From positions 1 through 35,377 of the forward strand of contig BDSY01000101.1 in NCBI GenBank assembly GCA_002897895.1: a stretch of 35,377 nt of DNA. Direction: 5' to 3'. Below are positions 1-8,188 of the stretch, piece by piece. Numbering within the stretch: position 1 is the stretch's first letter; every line of letters starts with the position of its first letter. The notes under the pieces are model-generated. The model did not search any database. It was not told the DNA's origin and saw nothing but the letters and a program-made list of their open reading frames with translations. Origin of the DNA: a bacterium BMS3Abin06 (lineage in GTDB: Bacteria > Nitrospirota > Thermodesulfovibrionia > UBA6902). The position numbers and the translations under genes are program-made.

Positions 1-1215
1 AAAGCCGCGCTGTAATATGATCATCTTGACAAATTCCGAGGCAAGGTCAACGTTGCTCAGCTCAAGCGTATTTGAGAGTATCTGCCCTGTCCCTGAATTT
101 CCGGGCGCGGTAACAATGGGCTGTCCGGAATCAAAAGACTCTGCATAAAGGCCGTTGCCCTGCTTTACAAGCCCTTCCTGGGATATGAATTTTGCCAGCA
201 CTATCTGCGCAATATTCTTTGTCTGCCCGTTAGTGAAAATACCGGACATTATACCGTCATCGTTTATGGTCAGACTCTTCAATGTGCCTGAGGAATAGCC
301 GTCCTGGTTCAGGAATGATGTTGTGGAATCTCCACTGTACTGGGTTGTGCCTCCAAACCCTGTATCGCCTTCTGCAATGGAATCCCCGAAATCAAAGTCA
401 ATACTCTGGTTCAGTGTAGCTCCGCCTGTAAAATCAAAACCGCCGGTAGGATAGGTTATCGCGCTTTCAGAGCTGAGAGCGCCGCTGCTGGTAAAGATCA
501 ATGTCCCGGATGCCTGCACCTCATCGTTGGCGCTGTTGGCATTATCAGAGCCGCTTACAACCGCATTCCACTCCCATGTGTTTCCTGTAGCCGCTTTAGT
601 AGCTACCCTGAAATAGATATTAACAATATGGGCGGTACCCAGTGAATCATAAACAGTAATAGTGCTTGTAAAATTTGATGTGGTTTCAGGCGTAGTGACA
701 TCAAATGCGGCAGGCACTGTTTCCGTTGAGTCAAGGTTGGCGTATACAGTCACACTGGTGCTCGCTTTCGGCTGGCTATTGATGGATGCAACATTGATAT
801 CATTAACCACGGTTGAAGAAGCGCCTGTAGTGGAATACTGATAGCCCTGCAAACGATAGCCGTCAGGATTTGTAGCGTAGCCCTGCTTGTCAATGCCGAA
901 CTGTCCGGCCCTCGTATAAAATGTATCGTTTGATTTCTTCACAACAAATAAACCGTCTCCGTCTACGGCCAGATCCAGTACATTCGGGGTACTCTCAAAC
1001 GAGCCCTGTGTAAATTCCTGTGAAACTTCATTTAACAGAACGCCTCTTCCAATGCCTAACGACCCTACTGTCTGGCTTACTATATCACCAAAGACTACCG
1101 AGTTCGTCTTAAAGCCATGGGTGTTCATATTGGCAATATTATCGCCCACCACAGAGAGCGCCTGGCCGTTTACATTCATTCCGCTGACTGCTGTAAACAT
1201 GGATGTAACACTCAT
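1..1215 (-). CDS. flgE: Flagellar hook protein FlgE (3' end cut by window)
   Basis: Structural protein of the flagellar hook, exported through the flagellar type III apparatus. I translated the minus strand from the ATG at 1213-1215; the frame stays open to base 1, giving 405 residues. The N-terminus has the rod/hook signature (residues about 26-36, NIANMNTHGFK). The middle is Ser/Thr/Gly-rich as in hook D1/D2 domains, and the last visible residues (ASEFVKMIILQRGF preceded by ELSNVDL) belong to the conserved C-terminal helix, so only about 20 residues should be missing. AAGGAGG at 1224-1230 sets the start. It lies 41 bp downstream of flgD on the same strand and is the last visible gene of the hook operon. 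FlgF/FlgG are less likely, given the long variable middle and the flgD neighbour. Confidence 0.95.
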   Translation of the reverse strand, partial: MSVTSMFTAVSGMNVNGQALSVVGDNIANMNTHGFKTNSVVFGDIVSQTVGSLGIGRGVLLNEVSQEFTQGSFESTPNVLDLAVDGDGLFVVKKSNDTFYTRAGQFGIDKQGYATNPDGYRLQGYQYSTTGASSTVVNDINVASINSQPKASTSVTVYANLDSTETVPAAFDVTTPETTSNFTSTITVYDSLGTAHIVNIYFRVATKAATGNTWEWNAVVSGSDNANSANDEVQASGTLIFTSSGALSSESAITYPTGGFDFTGGATLNQSIDFDFGDSIAEGDTGFGGTTQYSGDSTTSFLNQDGYSSGTLKSLTINDDGIMSGIFTNGQTKNIAQIVLAKFISQEGLVKQGNGLYAESFDSGQPIVTAPGNSGTGQILSNTLELSNVDLASEFVKMIILQRGF

Positions 1216-1256
1216 AAATATTTCCTCCTTCTTATATGAATTTTAATAATATGCCC

Positions 1257-1910
1257 TCAGAGTCCTACAGACTGAACATCACTCAGATATACATTCCTGC
1301 TTCCGTCTAAAACAAGATATGTTATATCATTATCATATACAACGCCCGTTACCTGACCCGAGCTTACGGTTGCAGCCTCAACCGGATTGCCCGTGTCATC
1401 CATTGCTTCGATTTCAAAAGTATAAGAACCGTCCGGCTGCTCATTGCCCAGATCGTCTTTTCCGTCCCATGAGTAGAGATTGCCGCCTGCTTCCTGCGCT
1501 CCGAGCTCTTCCGAGCGCACCATCTTCCCTGAAGGGTCATATATTAATATCTTTACGGAAGTTGCCTTTGCTGCCAGGTCATAGCTCATATCAGCGGTTC
1601 CGTTGAGATAAGAACTGTTGCCTCCTACGTTGACGGATTTCCCGAGCAGGTTTGTAACAGTTGCATTCTGCATGGATTGCTGAAATGCAAGAACGTCATT
1701 TAAAGTATCGTCAATATCCTTAAGCCTCTCTAAGGAACTGAACTGGCTGAGCTGCACTGTAAATTCCTTGCTGTCCATGGGTTTCAACGGGTCCTGATAG
1801 CTTAATTCCTGAAGCAGGAGATTCATGAAATCCTCCTGTCCGAGAGTCTGCGCCGCAGATGAGACATTATTACTAACGTCATCAATATTAGTTACGCCGG
1901 GTATAACCAT
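1257..1910 (-). CDS. flgD: Flagellar hook assembly (capping) protein FlgD
   Basis: Scaffold cap that promotes FlgE polymerisation at the growing hook tip. The 217-residue protein has the classic N-terminal FlgD block: residues 23-45 carry LGQEDFMNLLLQELSYQDP and residues 53-61 carry QLSQFSSLE. A C-terminal Ig-like/FnIII region (about 110-200) contains the expected SWDGKDDLGN and PDGSYTFEIEA segments. Length is normal for the family. The start ATG is preceded by TGGAGGAA. Its neighbours are fliK upstream (65 bp gap) and flgE downstream (41 bp gap), the common fliK-flgD-flgE order, so one transcript is likely. Confidence 0.96.
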   Translation of the reverse strand: MVIPGVTNIDDVSNNVSSAAQTLGQEDFMNLLLQELSYQDPLKPMDSKEFTVQLSQFSSLERLKDIDDTLNDVLAFQQSMQNATVTNLLGKSVNVGGNSSYLNGTADMSYDLAAKATSVKILIYDPSGKMVRSEELGAQEAGGNLYSWDGKDDLGNEQPDGSYTFEIEAMDDTGNPVEAATVSSGQVTGVVYDNDITYLVLDGSRNVYLSDVQSVGL

Positions 1911-1975
1911 GATTCCTCCATTTATAATGCGTTATTTCTATTCCTTTCTCACTAATTTCAAATCTTGTCTGACCC

Positions 1976-3634
1976 TTATGCAAATATACTCACCATGCCG
2001 TTATTCAGAGAGATGTTGTTCGCTTCTTTAAAATATCTTTTTCCCCCTCTTCCGCCAACGCGGGAATTATTTCCCTTTCCATTCCCGTCAGCGTTTCCTT
2101 CGCTGTTTTTATAGTTCTTTAATCCCACGGAGAACCCCCCGACACTGACGCCGTTCTTTGAGAGGGAGTCGACTATCTGCTGGATATTGTTTTCTACAAA
2201 TTCCCTGGCTGCTTTATCCGCTGTATTGATGTGTACATTTACCATGCCTTTTTCAAGACTCAGGCTGATATTGAGTTTGCCGAGGTCCTTATGTTCAATA
2301 GTTACACCCAGCTTGTTATCACCCTTTGCAACATAAACAATTTTATCTACAATTTCATTGAAGGCCGCCGGCCTTGAGACATTTCCGGTCTCCAGGCTTG
2401 CACTGACCTTGCCGCCTTCAAATGCGACGCCGGAGTTATTTGGCAGGCCGGAATTATTGTTCCCGGTTTCAACCCGGACCGGCACTGCATCATTGTTTTC
2501 AGGATTTTTCAATCCGCCTTCACGGTTTAAATTCCCCATGAATTCAGATACCGCTTTGCTATTCAATTCCTTTACGCTGCTGTTTCCTTCGCGGAGTTCA
2601 GCTTTTACTGCATCTTCAGTGGATTTAATGTTCCCGGCATGGTCTTTTTTAAGGTCGGTATTTTTTCCGGATTGTTCAGAGAGTTCCCTGGATGCTGCTT
2701 CAGAATCATCCCGATCCGTATTTTGCGGTTTTGCCCGGGCATTAATTAAACTCTCCAAATCAACAGAGCCTTTTTTATCTGCGGATTCATCCGGTGTTTC
2801 AGACAATAAAGCGCCTCTCTTTATGACCTTACCAGGGCCGTTTAATGCACTGTTGAGCGATTCGGCATTCTCACTGTCGTTTTCCGGGCTGATGTTGGAA
2901 TTCACAGACTTTGCAAGAATGCCGTTTAATAATGCCACTGTCTTCGGATCATCTCCTGCGCCTTCGCCGCTTCCTGGTTTCCCCGATGCCTTTAGATTGC
3001 CGTTCAAAACATTATCGGTTGACTCTTCGGCCAGGGTATTCAGCAGACCGGACAATATAGTGTCTGTATTACCCTCTCCTCCGGCTTCTCCACTGATTGT
3101 TGCTTCGTTTTCATTGAGGGGGGATTCATCAGACCCGCCGTTTGATACATCTCTCGTCCCCGAACTGTTTTCCTCAGCTCTCTTTTCCCCTGAAGCAGCT
3201 TCCGGCTTCCCGGCATCCCTTTCTGCTTCAACCTTATGGCCGGCGTCCCTGTTATCAATCTCCCTGAATTCATCTTTCTGTTCTGATCCGCGCCTGTATC
3301 CCGTGCCGTTAATTTCCTTATTTCCGTCCGGCTGCTCCGGTCTTCCCTTGATCTCGTCCGATCTGCGATTATATTCCCTGCCGTAAATTCCTGTTTGCCT
3401 GTCCGGCCTTCTTTCGATCCGTCCGTTTCCGTTATAACCTTTTCTCCGGGGGATTCCCGAAAATCCGGGGGTATCGCTTTTGATATTATTCATAAGAGAA
3501 CTAAAGGCAAATTTATCGCCATATACTTTCCCGCCCGGATTAAAATCCGGCTTTGCATTCAATTGCCGGCTGCTGCCGATCTCCGCCATTTTTTGTGCGA
3601 TAACGTTCATGCCGCTCATTAAAGCAAGAGGCAT
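1976..3634 (-). CDS. fliK: Flagellar hook-length control protein FliK
   Basis: Molecular ruler and export-specificity switch for hook length. The 552-residue protein has a long low-complexity hydrophilic middle rich in Asn, Ser, Glu, Gly and Lys (about residues 50-400), typical of FliK rulers. It ends in a Flg_hook domain (about 425-505) with LGVTIEHKDLGKLNISLSLEKG and the amphipathic helix ENNIQQIVDSLSKNGV. Identification rests on that domain and the operon position before flgD and flgE. A Gly/Asn/Arg-rich tail follows the domain. No good ribosome binding site precedes the first ATG; later in-frame ATGs (codons 6 and 9) are no better supported, so the start is uncertain by a few residues. 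Confidence 0.9.
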   Translation of the reverse strand: MPLALMSGMNVIAQKMAEIGSSRQLNAKPDFNPGGKVYGDKFAFSSLMNNIKSDTPGFSGIPRRKGYNGNGRIERRPDRQTGIYGREYNRRSDEIKGRPEQPDGNKEINGTGYRRGSEQKDEFREIDNRDAGHKVEAERDAGKPEAASGEKRAEENSSGTRDVSNGGSDESPLNENEATISGEAGGEGNTDTILSGLLNTLAEESTDNVLNGNLKASGKPGSGEGAGDDPKTVALLNGILAKSVNSNISPENDSENAESLNSALNGPGKVIKRGALLSETPDESADKKGSVDLESLINARAKPQNTDRDDSEAASRELSEQSGKNTDLKKDHAGNIKSTEDAVKAELREGNSSVKELNSKAVSEFMGNLNREGGLKNPENNDAVPVRVETGNNNSGLPNNSGVAFEGGKVSASLETGNVSRPAAFNEIVDKIVYVAKGDNKLGVTIEHKDLGKLNISLSLEKGMVNVHINTADKAAREFVENNIQQIVDSLSKNGVSVGGFSVGLKNYKNSEGNADGNGKGNNSRVGGRGGKRYFKEANNISLNNGMVSIFA

Positions 3635-3780
3635 GCCACATATCTGAAATGCAGCAAGGCGCTGATTTTTAGCGGTTTTTTATTCCCGGAAACAATATTC
3701 ATTAAGTGCAATCGTAAAATAATTTCTCATGCAGGAAAAATTTTTCCTCTTTTACGGAACCGCTTTTCAGGACATTTCTT

Positions 3781-3807
3781 TGTAACTGTTCCCTGTGAAC
3801 AGTTACA
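3781..3807. repeat. Perfect 11-bp palindrome upstream of the SH3b gene
   Basis: TGTAACTGTTC (3781-3791), a five-base spacer, then GAACAGTTACA (3797-3807): both arms match exactly. It ends 11 bp before the -35 box of the promoter at 3819-3849 and lies in the divergent gap between fliK and the SH3b gene. It could be an operator for a dimeric regulator. It could also act as a hairpin terminator in the plus direction, because a T-rich run follows. No plus-strand gene lies just upstream to terminate, which favours an operator role (inference). Confidence 0.6.
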
Positions 3808-3818
3808 TTTCATTTTGG

Positions 3819-3849
3819 TTGACTAAATTTAATAAAGAGGCTGTATAAT
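3819..3849 (+). promoter_or_regulatory. Sigma-70-like promoter for the SH3b gene
   Basis: TTGACT at 3819-3824 and a consensus TATAAT at 3844-3849 are separated by 19 bp, slightly long. The expected transcription start is at about 3856, only one or two bases before the ATG at 3858. The message may therefore be leaderless, or translation may start further in. Confidence 0.55.
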
Positions 3850-3857
3850 AATTTATC

Positions 3858-4304
3858 ATGATAAAGATATTCTTTTTTAGTACAATTTTCATTTCCGCAT
3901 TATTTTTTAATAACTATGCTCATGCACTGTGCGTTGATGCTACTGAAGCCAATCTGAGAAGAGGGCCCGGGACTAAATATGAAAAGACATGGCAGGTTTT
4001 TAAATACATGCCGCTTCAAAAAATATCTAAAAAGGGAAACTGGTATAAGGTTAAAGATGTAGCAGGGGATATACATTGGATTTACAGGAAACAGGTTACA
4101 GCTAAGTTTAAGTGTGCTGTTGTCAAAGGAGAAAATGTAGCTATAAGAAGCGGGCCGGGAACACGATTTGGAAAGACGTACTTCAGTCCTGCGATGACTT
4201 ACGATTCATTCAGGGTAATAAAGATAAAGGGCTCATGGGTAAATGTAGTCGATGAATTTGCCAATGCCGGATGGATTTTCAGGAATTTGCTCTGGATACA
4301 GTGA
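3858..4304 (+). CDS. Secreted protein with two bacterial SH3 domains
   Basis: The 148-residue protein begins with a hydrophobic signal peptide (residues 1-23, ending NNYAHA) and then consists of two SH3b (SH3_3/SH3_4 type) repeats. Repeat one (about 24-80) has the hallmark NLRRGPGTKY and WYKVKD...HWIYR. Repeat two (about 84-145) has AIRSGPGTRFG and WVNVVDEFANAGWIFR. Such domains usually bind peptidoglycan or act as periplasmic protein-protein modules; no catalytic domain is attached. The only purine-rich tract upstream (AAAGAGG, 3834-3840) is 17 bases away, too far for a normal ribosome binding site. The gene stands alone, divergent from fliK. Function beyond envelope binding is unknown. Confidence 0.85.
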   Translation: MIKIFFFSTIFISALFFNNYAHALCVDATEANLRRGPGTKYEKTWQVFKYMPLQKISKKGNWYKVKDVAGDIHWIYRKQVTAKFKCAVVKGENVAIRSGPGTRFGKTYFSPAMTYDSFRVIKIKGSWVNVVDEFANAGWIFRNLLWIQ

Positions 4305-4380
4305 ATGCCTGTGATATAGACACTAAAAATATGGCGGCAAGTTATTCATTATAACCGGTAACACAATATAAATAAGGCAA

Positions 4381-5070
4381 TTACAATACAGATAGAGACG
4401 TCCCGATCCCATTTAACCATTTAATTCCCCCGGTAATAAATGAATACAGATAGGTAAGCAAAAAACATGCAGCAATGAATGGCGCTGCAAAGGGGACCAG
4501 CCAGGCCGTTACCAGGGCAATATTTACCAGAGCGATTGCAGTAGCTGACTTCGTAATGCTCCGGATGAGACAGGGCATTTGATATGGCACAAGCATTGAC
4601 ACAGCGTGCAAAGTAAATACTAAGGTTAATAAAGGCGCAGCATTCAAATCGAATATCAACGCTAATAAAAGAACAAACATCATGTGGCGTATTAATTCAT
4701 TAGTCGGTGAGCCCGTGCCCGTAACTGCGTCCGGTTTGAGTCTTGAAACAACACGCAGCAAAATCCCGACTACTGCAATCAGGCCGGCTACGGCGCAAAT
4801 TCCGCCATAGTGCATCCCAACCGCCATAACAAATATACTATGACTGATCCCGTCGCAGAGATTGTCCAATATAGCGCCGAATGTGCTTTTGATATTCATT
4901 TTAACGGCCAGTATCCCGTCCAGGTCGTCCATGATGTTGTTGTAAATTATCAGGGGAAGAAGGTACTTATAGCCGCCTTCAATAAAAAGGATGCAAAGAG
5001 GGAGTACCCCAAGAATGGATACGATATTTGCCGTGTTATTGTAGATGATTTTTTCAGGTAATTTCAGCAT
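4381..5070 (-). CDS. CDP-alcohol phosphatidyltransferase family membrane protein
   Basis: Integral membrane enzyme that would transfer a phosphoalcohol from a CDP-alcohol to an acceptor hydroxyl, releasing CMP. The 229-residue protein has five or six hydrophobic helices. The motif lies at residues 48-73: D48..D51-G52..A55, then G65...D69...D73, so all four metal-binding Asp are present. The Arg that normally follows the Ala is Val56, with Lys57 next to it; this may change CDP-substrate contacts. It is the last gene of a minus-strand trio with a methyltransferase (34 bp upstream) and a LicC-like cytidylyltransferase. That context suggests the transferase consumes the CDP-alcohol made by the trio. 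The substrate is not predictable. No strong ribosome binding site is seen. Confidence 0.82.
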   Translation of the reverse strand: MLKLPEKIIYNNTANIVSILGVLPLCILFIEGGYKYLLPLIIYNNIMDDLDGILAVKMNIKSTFGAILDNLCDGISHSIFVMAVGMHYGGICAVAGLIAVVGILLRVVSRLKPDAVTGTGSPTNELIRHMMFVLLLALIFDLNAAPLLTLVFTLHAVSMLVPYQMPCLIRSITKSATAIALVNIALVTAWLVPFAAPFIAACFLLTYLYSFITGGIKWLNGIGTSLSVL

Positions 5071-5104
5071 ATGTATTCTCGCAGCAGTTCAAGACACCGG
5101 ATTT

Positions 5105-5971
5105 TCAGGAACAATTAAAATCTGCTTTATTATTGAGAGGGCCATGGTCACTGGCCCGAAGCATGAAGAAATGATTTTCGAGTTCCGGGAATACAATATC
5201 CAGCTTTTCTGCAATGCGCACAATCCAGGGATTGCCAAGGCGCAGTACCCAATACAGAATATGTCCTGCAACAGGTATCAACTGAATCGGCTCCGGTACA
5301 ATCGTTTTCCATTTTTTTATCAGTTCGCAGCCCATCTGCAAAAGAACATAGGGCACGTTCTTCTGCACCTTAATGATATCCAGCCCGGACTCCCTGAATA
5401 TATCTTTATAAACCTCAATAGAACGGTATACCGCCTGATACTCACCACTGCGTGTAACAACACTATTTCTCACTGTAGTTTCACGGCACAGAATAACGCC
5501 CCGCTGCCCAAGGGAAGATGTTATTTTACGCAGCAGGGTAATAACATCGCTTTCATTAAGATACATCAGCATTCCACCAAGGAAGACCAGTTCATACCGG
5601 TCTTCAGGCTCAAACGTCATTACATCGCCATAAACGGCTTTAACATTAGGATAATGAGCACAACGTCTTTTCATGGCTTCATAAAGCGGCTTGCTTGACT
5701 CAATGGAGATAACTTTGCGGAAATATTGAGCAAAACATTCTGTCCAGTAACCAATGCCGCTTCCCATATCTAATACAGTGCCGTTCCTGTCCAGACCCCG
5801 AATCAGATCTTGAACAATACCGGTTTCAACCTGAAATCGAAACCTTCCCGCTCCAACAGGAAAACCGAATCCGTCCATCATATATGGACCCAGTATGGAC
5901 GGCCTGGTATTATTCCAATACAGGCTTACTTTTGAATAATCAAGACCTGTCTTATCTTGTAGTAATGTCAT
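5105..5971 (-). CDS. SAM-dependent class I methyltransferase
   Basis: The 288-residue protein carries a Rossmann-type SAM site: motif I VLDMGSGIGYW at residues 66-76, the acidic end of beta-2 in ISIESS, and the later segment GDVMTF...YELVFLGGMLMYL typical of motifs II-III. The C-terminal third (PIQLIPVAGHILYWVLRLGNPW) is hydrophobic and could rest on the membrane. It sits between a cytidylyltransferase and a CDP-alcohol transferase on the same strand. I infer that it methylates the head group or its alcohol precursor (for example an amine or hydroxyl), but the sequence does not show the acceptor. GGTGAG lies 8 bp before the start ATG. Confidence 0.82.
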   Translation of the reverse strand: MTLLQDKTGLDYSKVSLYWNNTRPSILGPYMMDGFGFPVGAGRFRFQVETGIVQDLIRGLDRNGTVLDMGSGIGYWTECFAQYFRKVISIESSKPLYEAMKRRCAHYPNVKAVYGDVMTFEPEDRYELVFLGGMLMYLNESDVITLLRKITSSLGQRGVILCRETTVRNSVVTRSGEYQAVYRSIEVYKDIFRESGLDIIKVQKNVPYVLLQMGCELIKKWKTIVPEPIQLIPVAGHILYWVLRLGNPWIVRIAEKLDIVFPELENHFFMLRASDHGPLNNKADFNCS

Positions 5972-6033
5972 ATGTAATTCTCACCAGAACAAGCTTTATC
6001 TGTTTTCATTCACAGGGGACTGAAACCGAAACT

Positions 6034-6820
6034 CTATATTAATTTTGTCTGCTGTGTCAGCAATCTTTGCTTTTTCGGGAAGATTAATTCGGATTTCTGT
6101 AAATCCTTAATTGTGTCAATCTCATACCACTGCGCAGAATTGAAAAAAACAGGTTTAAAAGAGAGGCTGCCTTCGGAGATCATTTCAGCAAATACAGTCT
6201 CATAATACTCATTCACAAGCCCGGAGGAAATGTGCTCTTCCAATCGCTTTTCGACCAGATGCCATGATGGCAGCGATAAGCTGTATATATTGACTGTTTT
6301 ATGGCTGAATTCGCCCGCAACAACGCCGTTGTCCTGAATTTAAAGCCAAAACACGCAGTGACCGGTTGACTGTTGCCGTAGTGCCGCTCATCCATGGCAG
6401 TATGCGGGAGACAGCAATGCAATCAGGATAAAGCATATTTTCGAGCAAAAATGCATCAAAAACAATATCGCTCTCGACAAGCAGGAACGGCTCATCTATC
6501 ATCTTCCTGGCCAGCCACAGCGAATAAATGTTGTTTGTTGTCCGGTATTGATAATTGACAATGTAATCGATAGTTAAGCCATTTATCGAATTACCCGGAA
6601 ACCTGCGTATACAGGAATCCAGGTAGCCCACAACTACAATCAATCTTTCAAAACCATGTTGTCGCAGACAGAGAGTCAACCGTTCGAGTATCGATACCCC
6701 GCTAACCTCGGTAAGACACTTAGGCACATCATTTGTCAGGGGCTGCAAACGGCTCCCGGTTCCGGCAGCAAGCAGTAAAGCAGTGGTAATTCTATTGTTT
6801 TCATATTCAAATTTACCCAT
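6034..6820 (-). pseudogene. LicC-like (choline-phosphate cytidylyltransferase family) nucleotidyltransferase, frameshifted
   Basis: The N-terminal frame starts at the ATG at 6818-6820 (AAAGGAGA 9 bp upstream). It encodes the nucleotidyltransferase signature LLLAAGTGSRLQPLTNDVPKCL (residues 15-36) and NYQYRTTNNIYSLWLA...LLVESDIVFD, which resembles LicC-type CTP:phosphocholine cytidylyltransferases. At about 6334-6340 the reading frame changes by one base. The other frame then continues with DNGVVAGEFSHKTVNIYS and EHISSGLVNEYYETVF...QWYEIDTIKDL, the normal C-terminal half, to the stop at 6034. Both halves together give a full-length enzyme (about 260 residues), so one indel separates them. It is either a real recent mutation or a sequence error. 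First gene of the methyltransferase/CDP-alcohol transferase set; it would make the CDP-activated alcohol. Confidence 0.8.
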
Positions 6821-6889
6821 TTTATGTGTCTCCTTTGACTTCTGCCCGATCACCTGTAAAGAGATGCCAGCGTTAATTACATCAGTCAA

Positions 6890-7197
6890 GTTTAAGATTT
6901 GCCGGAAAAATTATCCAGATTTAGAAGAGGAACAAAAAACAGAAAAGCAACAGTTTCATACTCCTGGAAATACTGCAATTATTCCTGATTTCGTGAAATA
7001 TTATAGCACAAGGCATGAAATAGTATATCTTATCTCCTGATCCTGTAACTCTCTGTATTTGACAAAAGCATCCAAAGAGTTTATGAGTAAGGTATTTCAC
7101 ATCCCTGTCTTTAACGAGACACAAGAGGAGGAATAAATATTTTCCTATTAAATTCCGAGATCAGATTTTATCCGCAATTTAATGCTATGTTATCAAA
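6890..7197 (+). promoter_or_regulatory. Gene-less stretch with a possible promoter and an orphan Shine-Dalgarno
   Basis: No gene supported. TTGACA (7059-7064) and TATGAG (7082-7087) are 17 bp apart and point toward the zinc-finger gene. A good Shine-Dalgarno (GAGGAGG, about 7125-7131) follows, but no ATG, GTG or TTG lies at the right distance. The nearest usable start of the zinc-finger frame is the TTG at 7198, far from that site. The true start or a short leader peptide with a rare start codon remains possible. Confidence 0.35.
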
Positions 7198-7758
7198 TTG
7201 AATACGCAGGATAAGATAGAGACATTAAAAAAACTACTGGAGAGCGTACATTGTGTTTCAAATATTGATGAGACTATATCAGCAGTGCTTAAAAATTTAT
7301 TTTTCTGTCCTTTCTGCGATGAATACTTTGCCGACCCGGACGCCTTCCCGGATCATATAAAGAAAGAACATTCAAACAAGCTTGTCACTAAAACAATTAA
7401 AATCGAAACACATGAAGTTGATGAAGATGCGGAATCTATCTATATTTGCCCGCATTGCCATTTTGCCGTTGACAACAACTGTTCATCGCCGACATCCGGC
7501 ATTATCGATCATATTCTGACACATACCACTTCGATAGACCCGACAGCAAGGATTTCATTCCAGATTTCGAGCGATAAGGAGTTGATTCAAAAATACATTT
7601 CAGATAAAGCAGAAATAAAATTATTCCGTTGTTCTGTTTGCACAGACATATTCGGAGACCGCGAATCACTTCTGAGACATTTGTATTTCAAACATTCTGA
7701 TGCCGGCTCTAAAAACACTCCATATGAAGTCATCAAATTGAAACGTTTAATCCTTTGA
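7198..7758 (+). CDS. Protein with three C2H2-type zinc fingers
   Basis: The 186-residue protein contains three separate Cys2-His2 units. Unit one is at residues about 38-59 (FCPFCDEYFADPDAFPDHIKKEH; C-x2-C-x12-H-x4-H). Unit two is at about 84-109 (CPHCHF...IIDHILTH; C-x2-C-x16-H-x3-H). Unit three is at about 144-165 (CSVCTDIFGDRESLLRHLYFKH; C-x2-C-x12-H-x4-H). Classical tandem C2H2 fingers are rare in bacteria (Ros/MucR has one). Units one and three have eukaryote-like spacing and the hydrophobic residue before the first His. No other domain is visible, so DNA, RNA or protein binding are all possible. The start is a TTG at 7198 just after an in-frame stop (TAA, 7180), with no good ribosome binding site; start uncertain. 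Confidence 0.7.
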   Translation: MNTQDKIETLKKLLESVHCVSNIDETISAVLKNLFFCPFCDEYFADPDAFPDHIKKEHSNKLVTKTIKIETHEVDEDAESIYICPHCHFAVDNNCSSPTSGIIDHILTHTTSIDPTARISFQISSDKELIQKYISDKAEIKLFRCSVCTDIFGDRESLLRHLYFKHSDAGSKNTPYEVIKLKRLIL

Positions 7759-7902
7759 AAAAAACTCTACAAATCAATCTGCCCGGCACGTTCCTGCTTC
7801 TAATAATGTATCAACCTTTTTCCATCCCTGCTTCTGATATCTGACGTTCTCACACTTGCGGTGGGATTAAGCGCTCACATAAAATAGTAAAGTGAATAAT
7901 AA

Positions 7903-8097
7903 ATGAGTTTATTTGAATGGGGCAAAAAGAAGCTTGAGAAAGACGAAACGGTATTTTGTTCGAAATGTAATGAGGTAGTAAAATTAAAAAACTTTAAAGT
8001 TGCTTATATAGGAGTGCGTCAAATAGTTGAAGGTGAATGCCCGATATGCGGAAGCTTATATTTAAAGCCGCACTTGCCTCCTGAGAAATACGTCTGA
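7903..8097 (+). CDS. Small zinc-ribbon protein, function unknown
   Basis: The 64-residue protein has two CxxC knuckles, FCSKCN (about residues 18-23) and CPICG (about 46-50), separated by a beta-rich stretch (KNFKVAYIGVRQIVEGE). This is a complete rubredoxin-like or zinc-ribbon fold with a short basic N-terminal helix (MSLFEWGKKKLEK). The start ATG has only a weak purine-rich upstream region. It follows the zinc-finger gene by 144 bp on the same strand. I do not recognise the family; metal binding is the only supported property. Confidence 0.6.
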   Translation: MSLFEWGKKKLEKDETVFCSKCNEVVKLKNFKVAYIGVRQIVEGECPICGSLYLKPHLPPEKYV

Positions 8098-8188
8098 AAT
8101 ATTCTTCGCATAAGTGAGAATGATTTTTTCGCAGAAAGGCATTAAATTCGATGTAATCTCTTTACCGGTCGAACTTGACGAGGAAATA

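Noticed and set aside
2358..3386. Long plus-strand open frame of 342 codons
   Set aside because: It is antisense to fliK. Its Ser/Pro/Phe-rich composition mirrors the low-complexity FliK middle, and it has no ribosome binding site or recognisable domain.
5045..5698. Plus-strand open frame of 217 codons
   Set aside because: It is fully antisense to the methyltransferase, which has clear SAM motifs; the translated product looks random.
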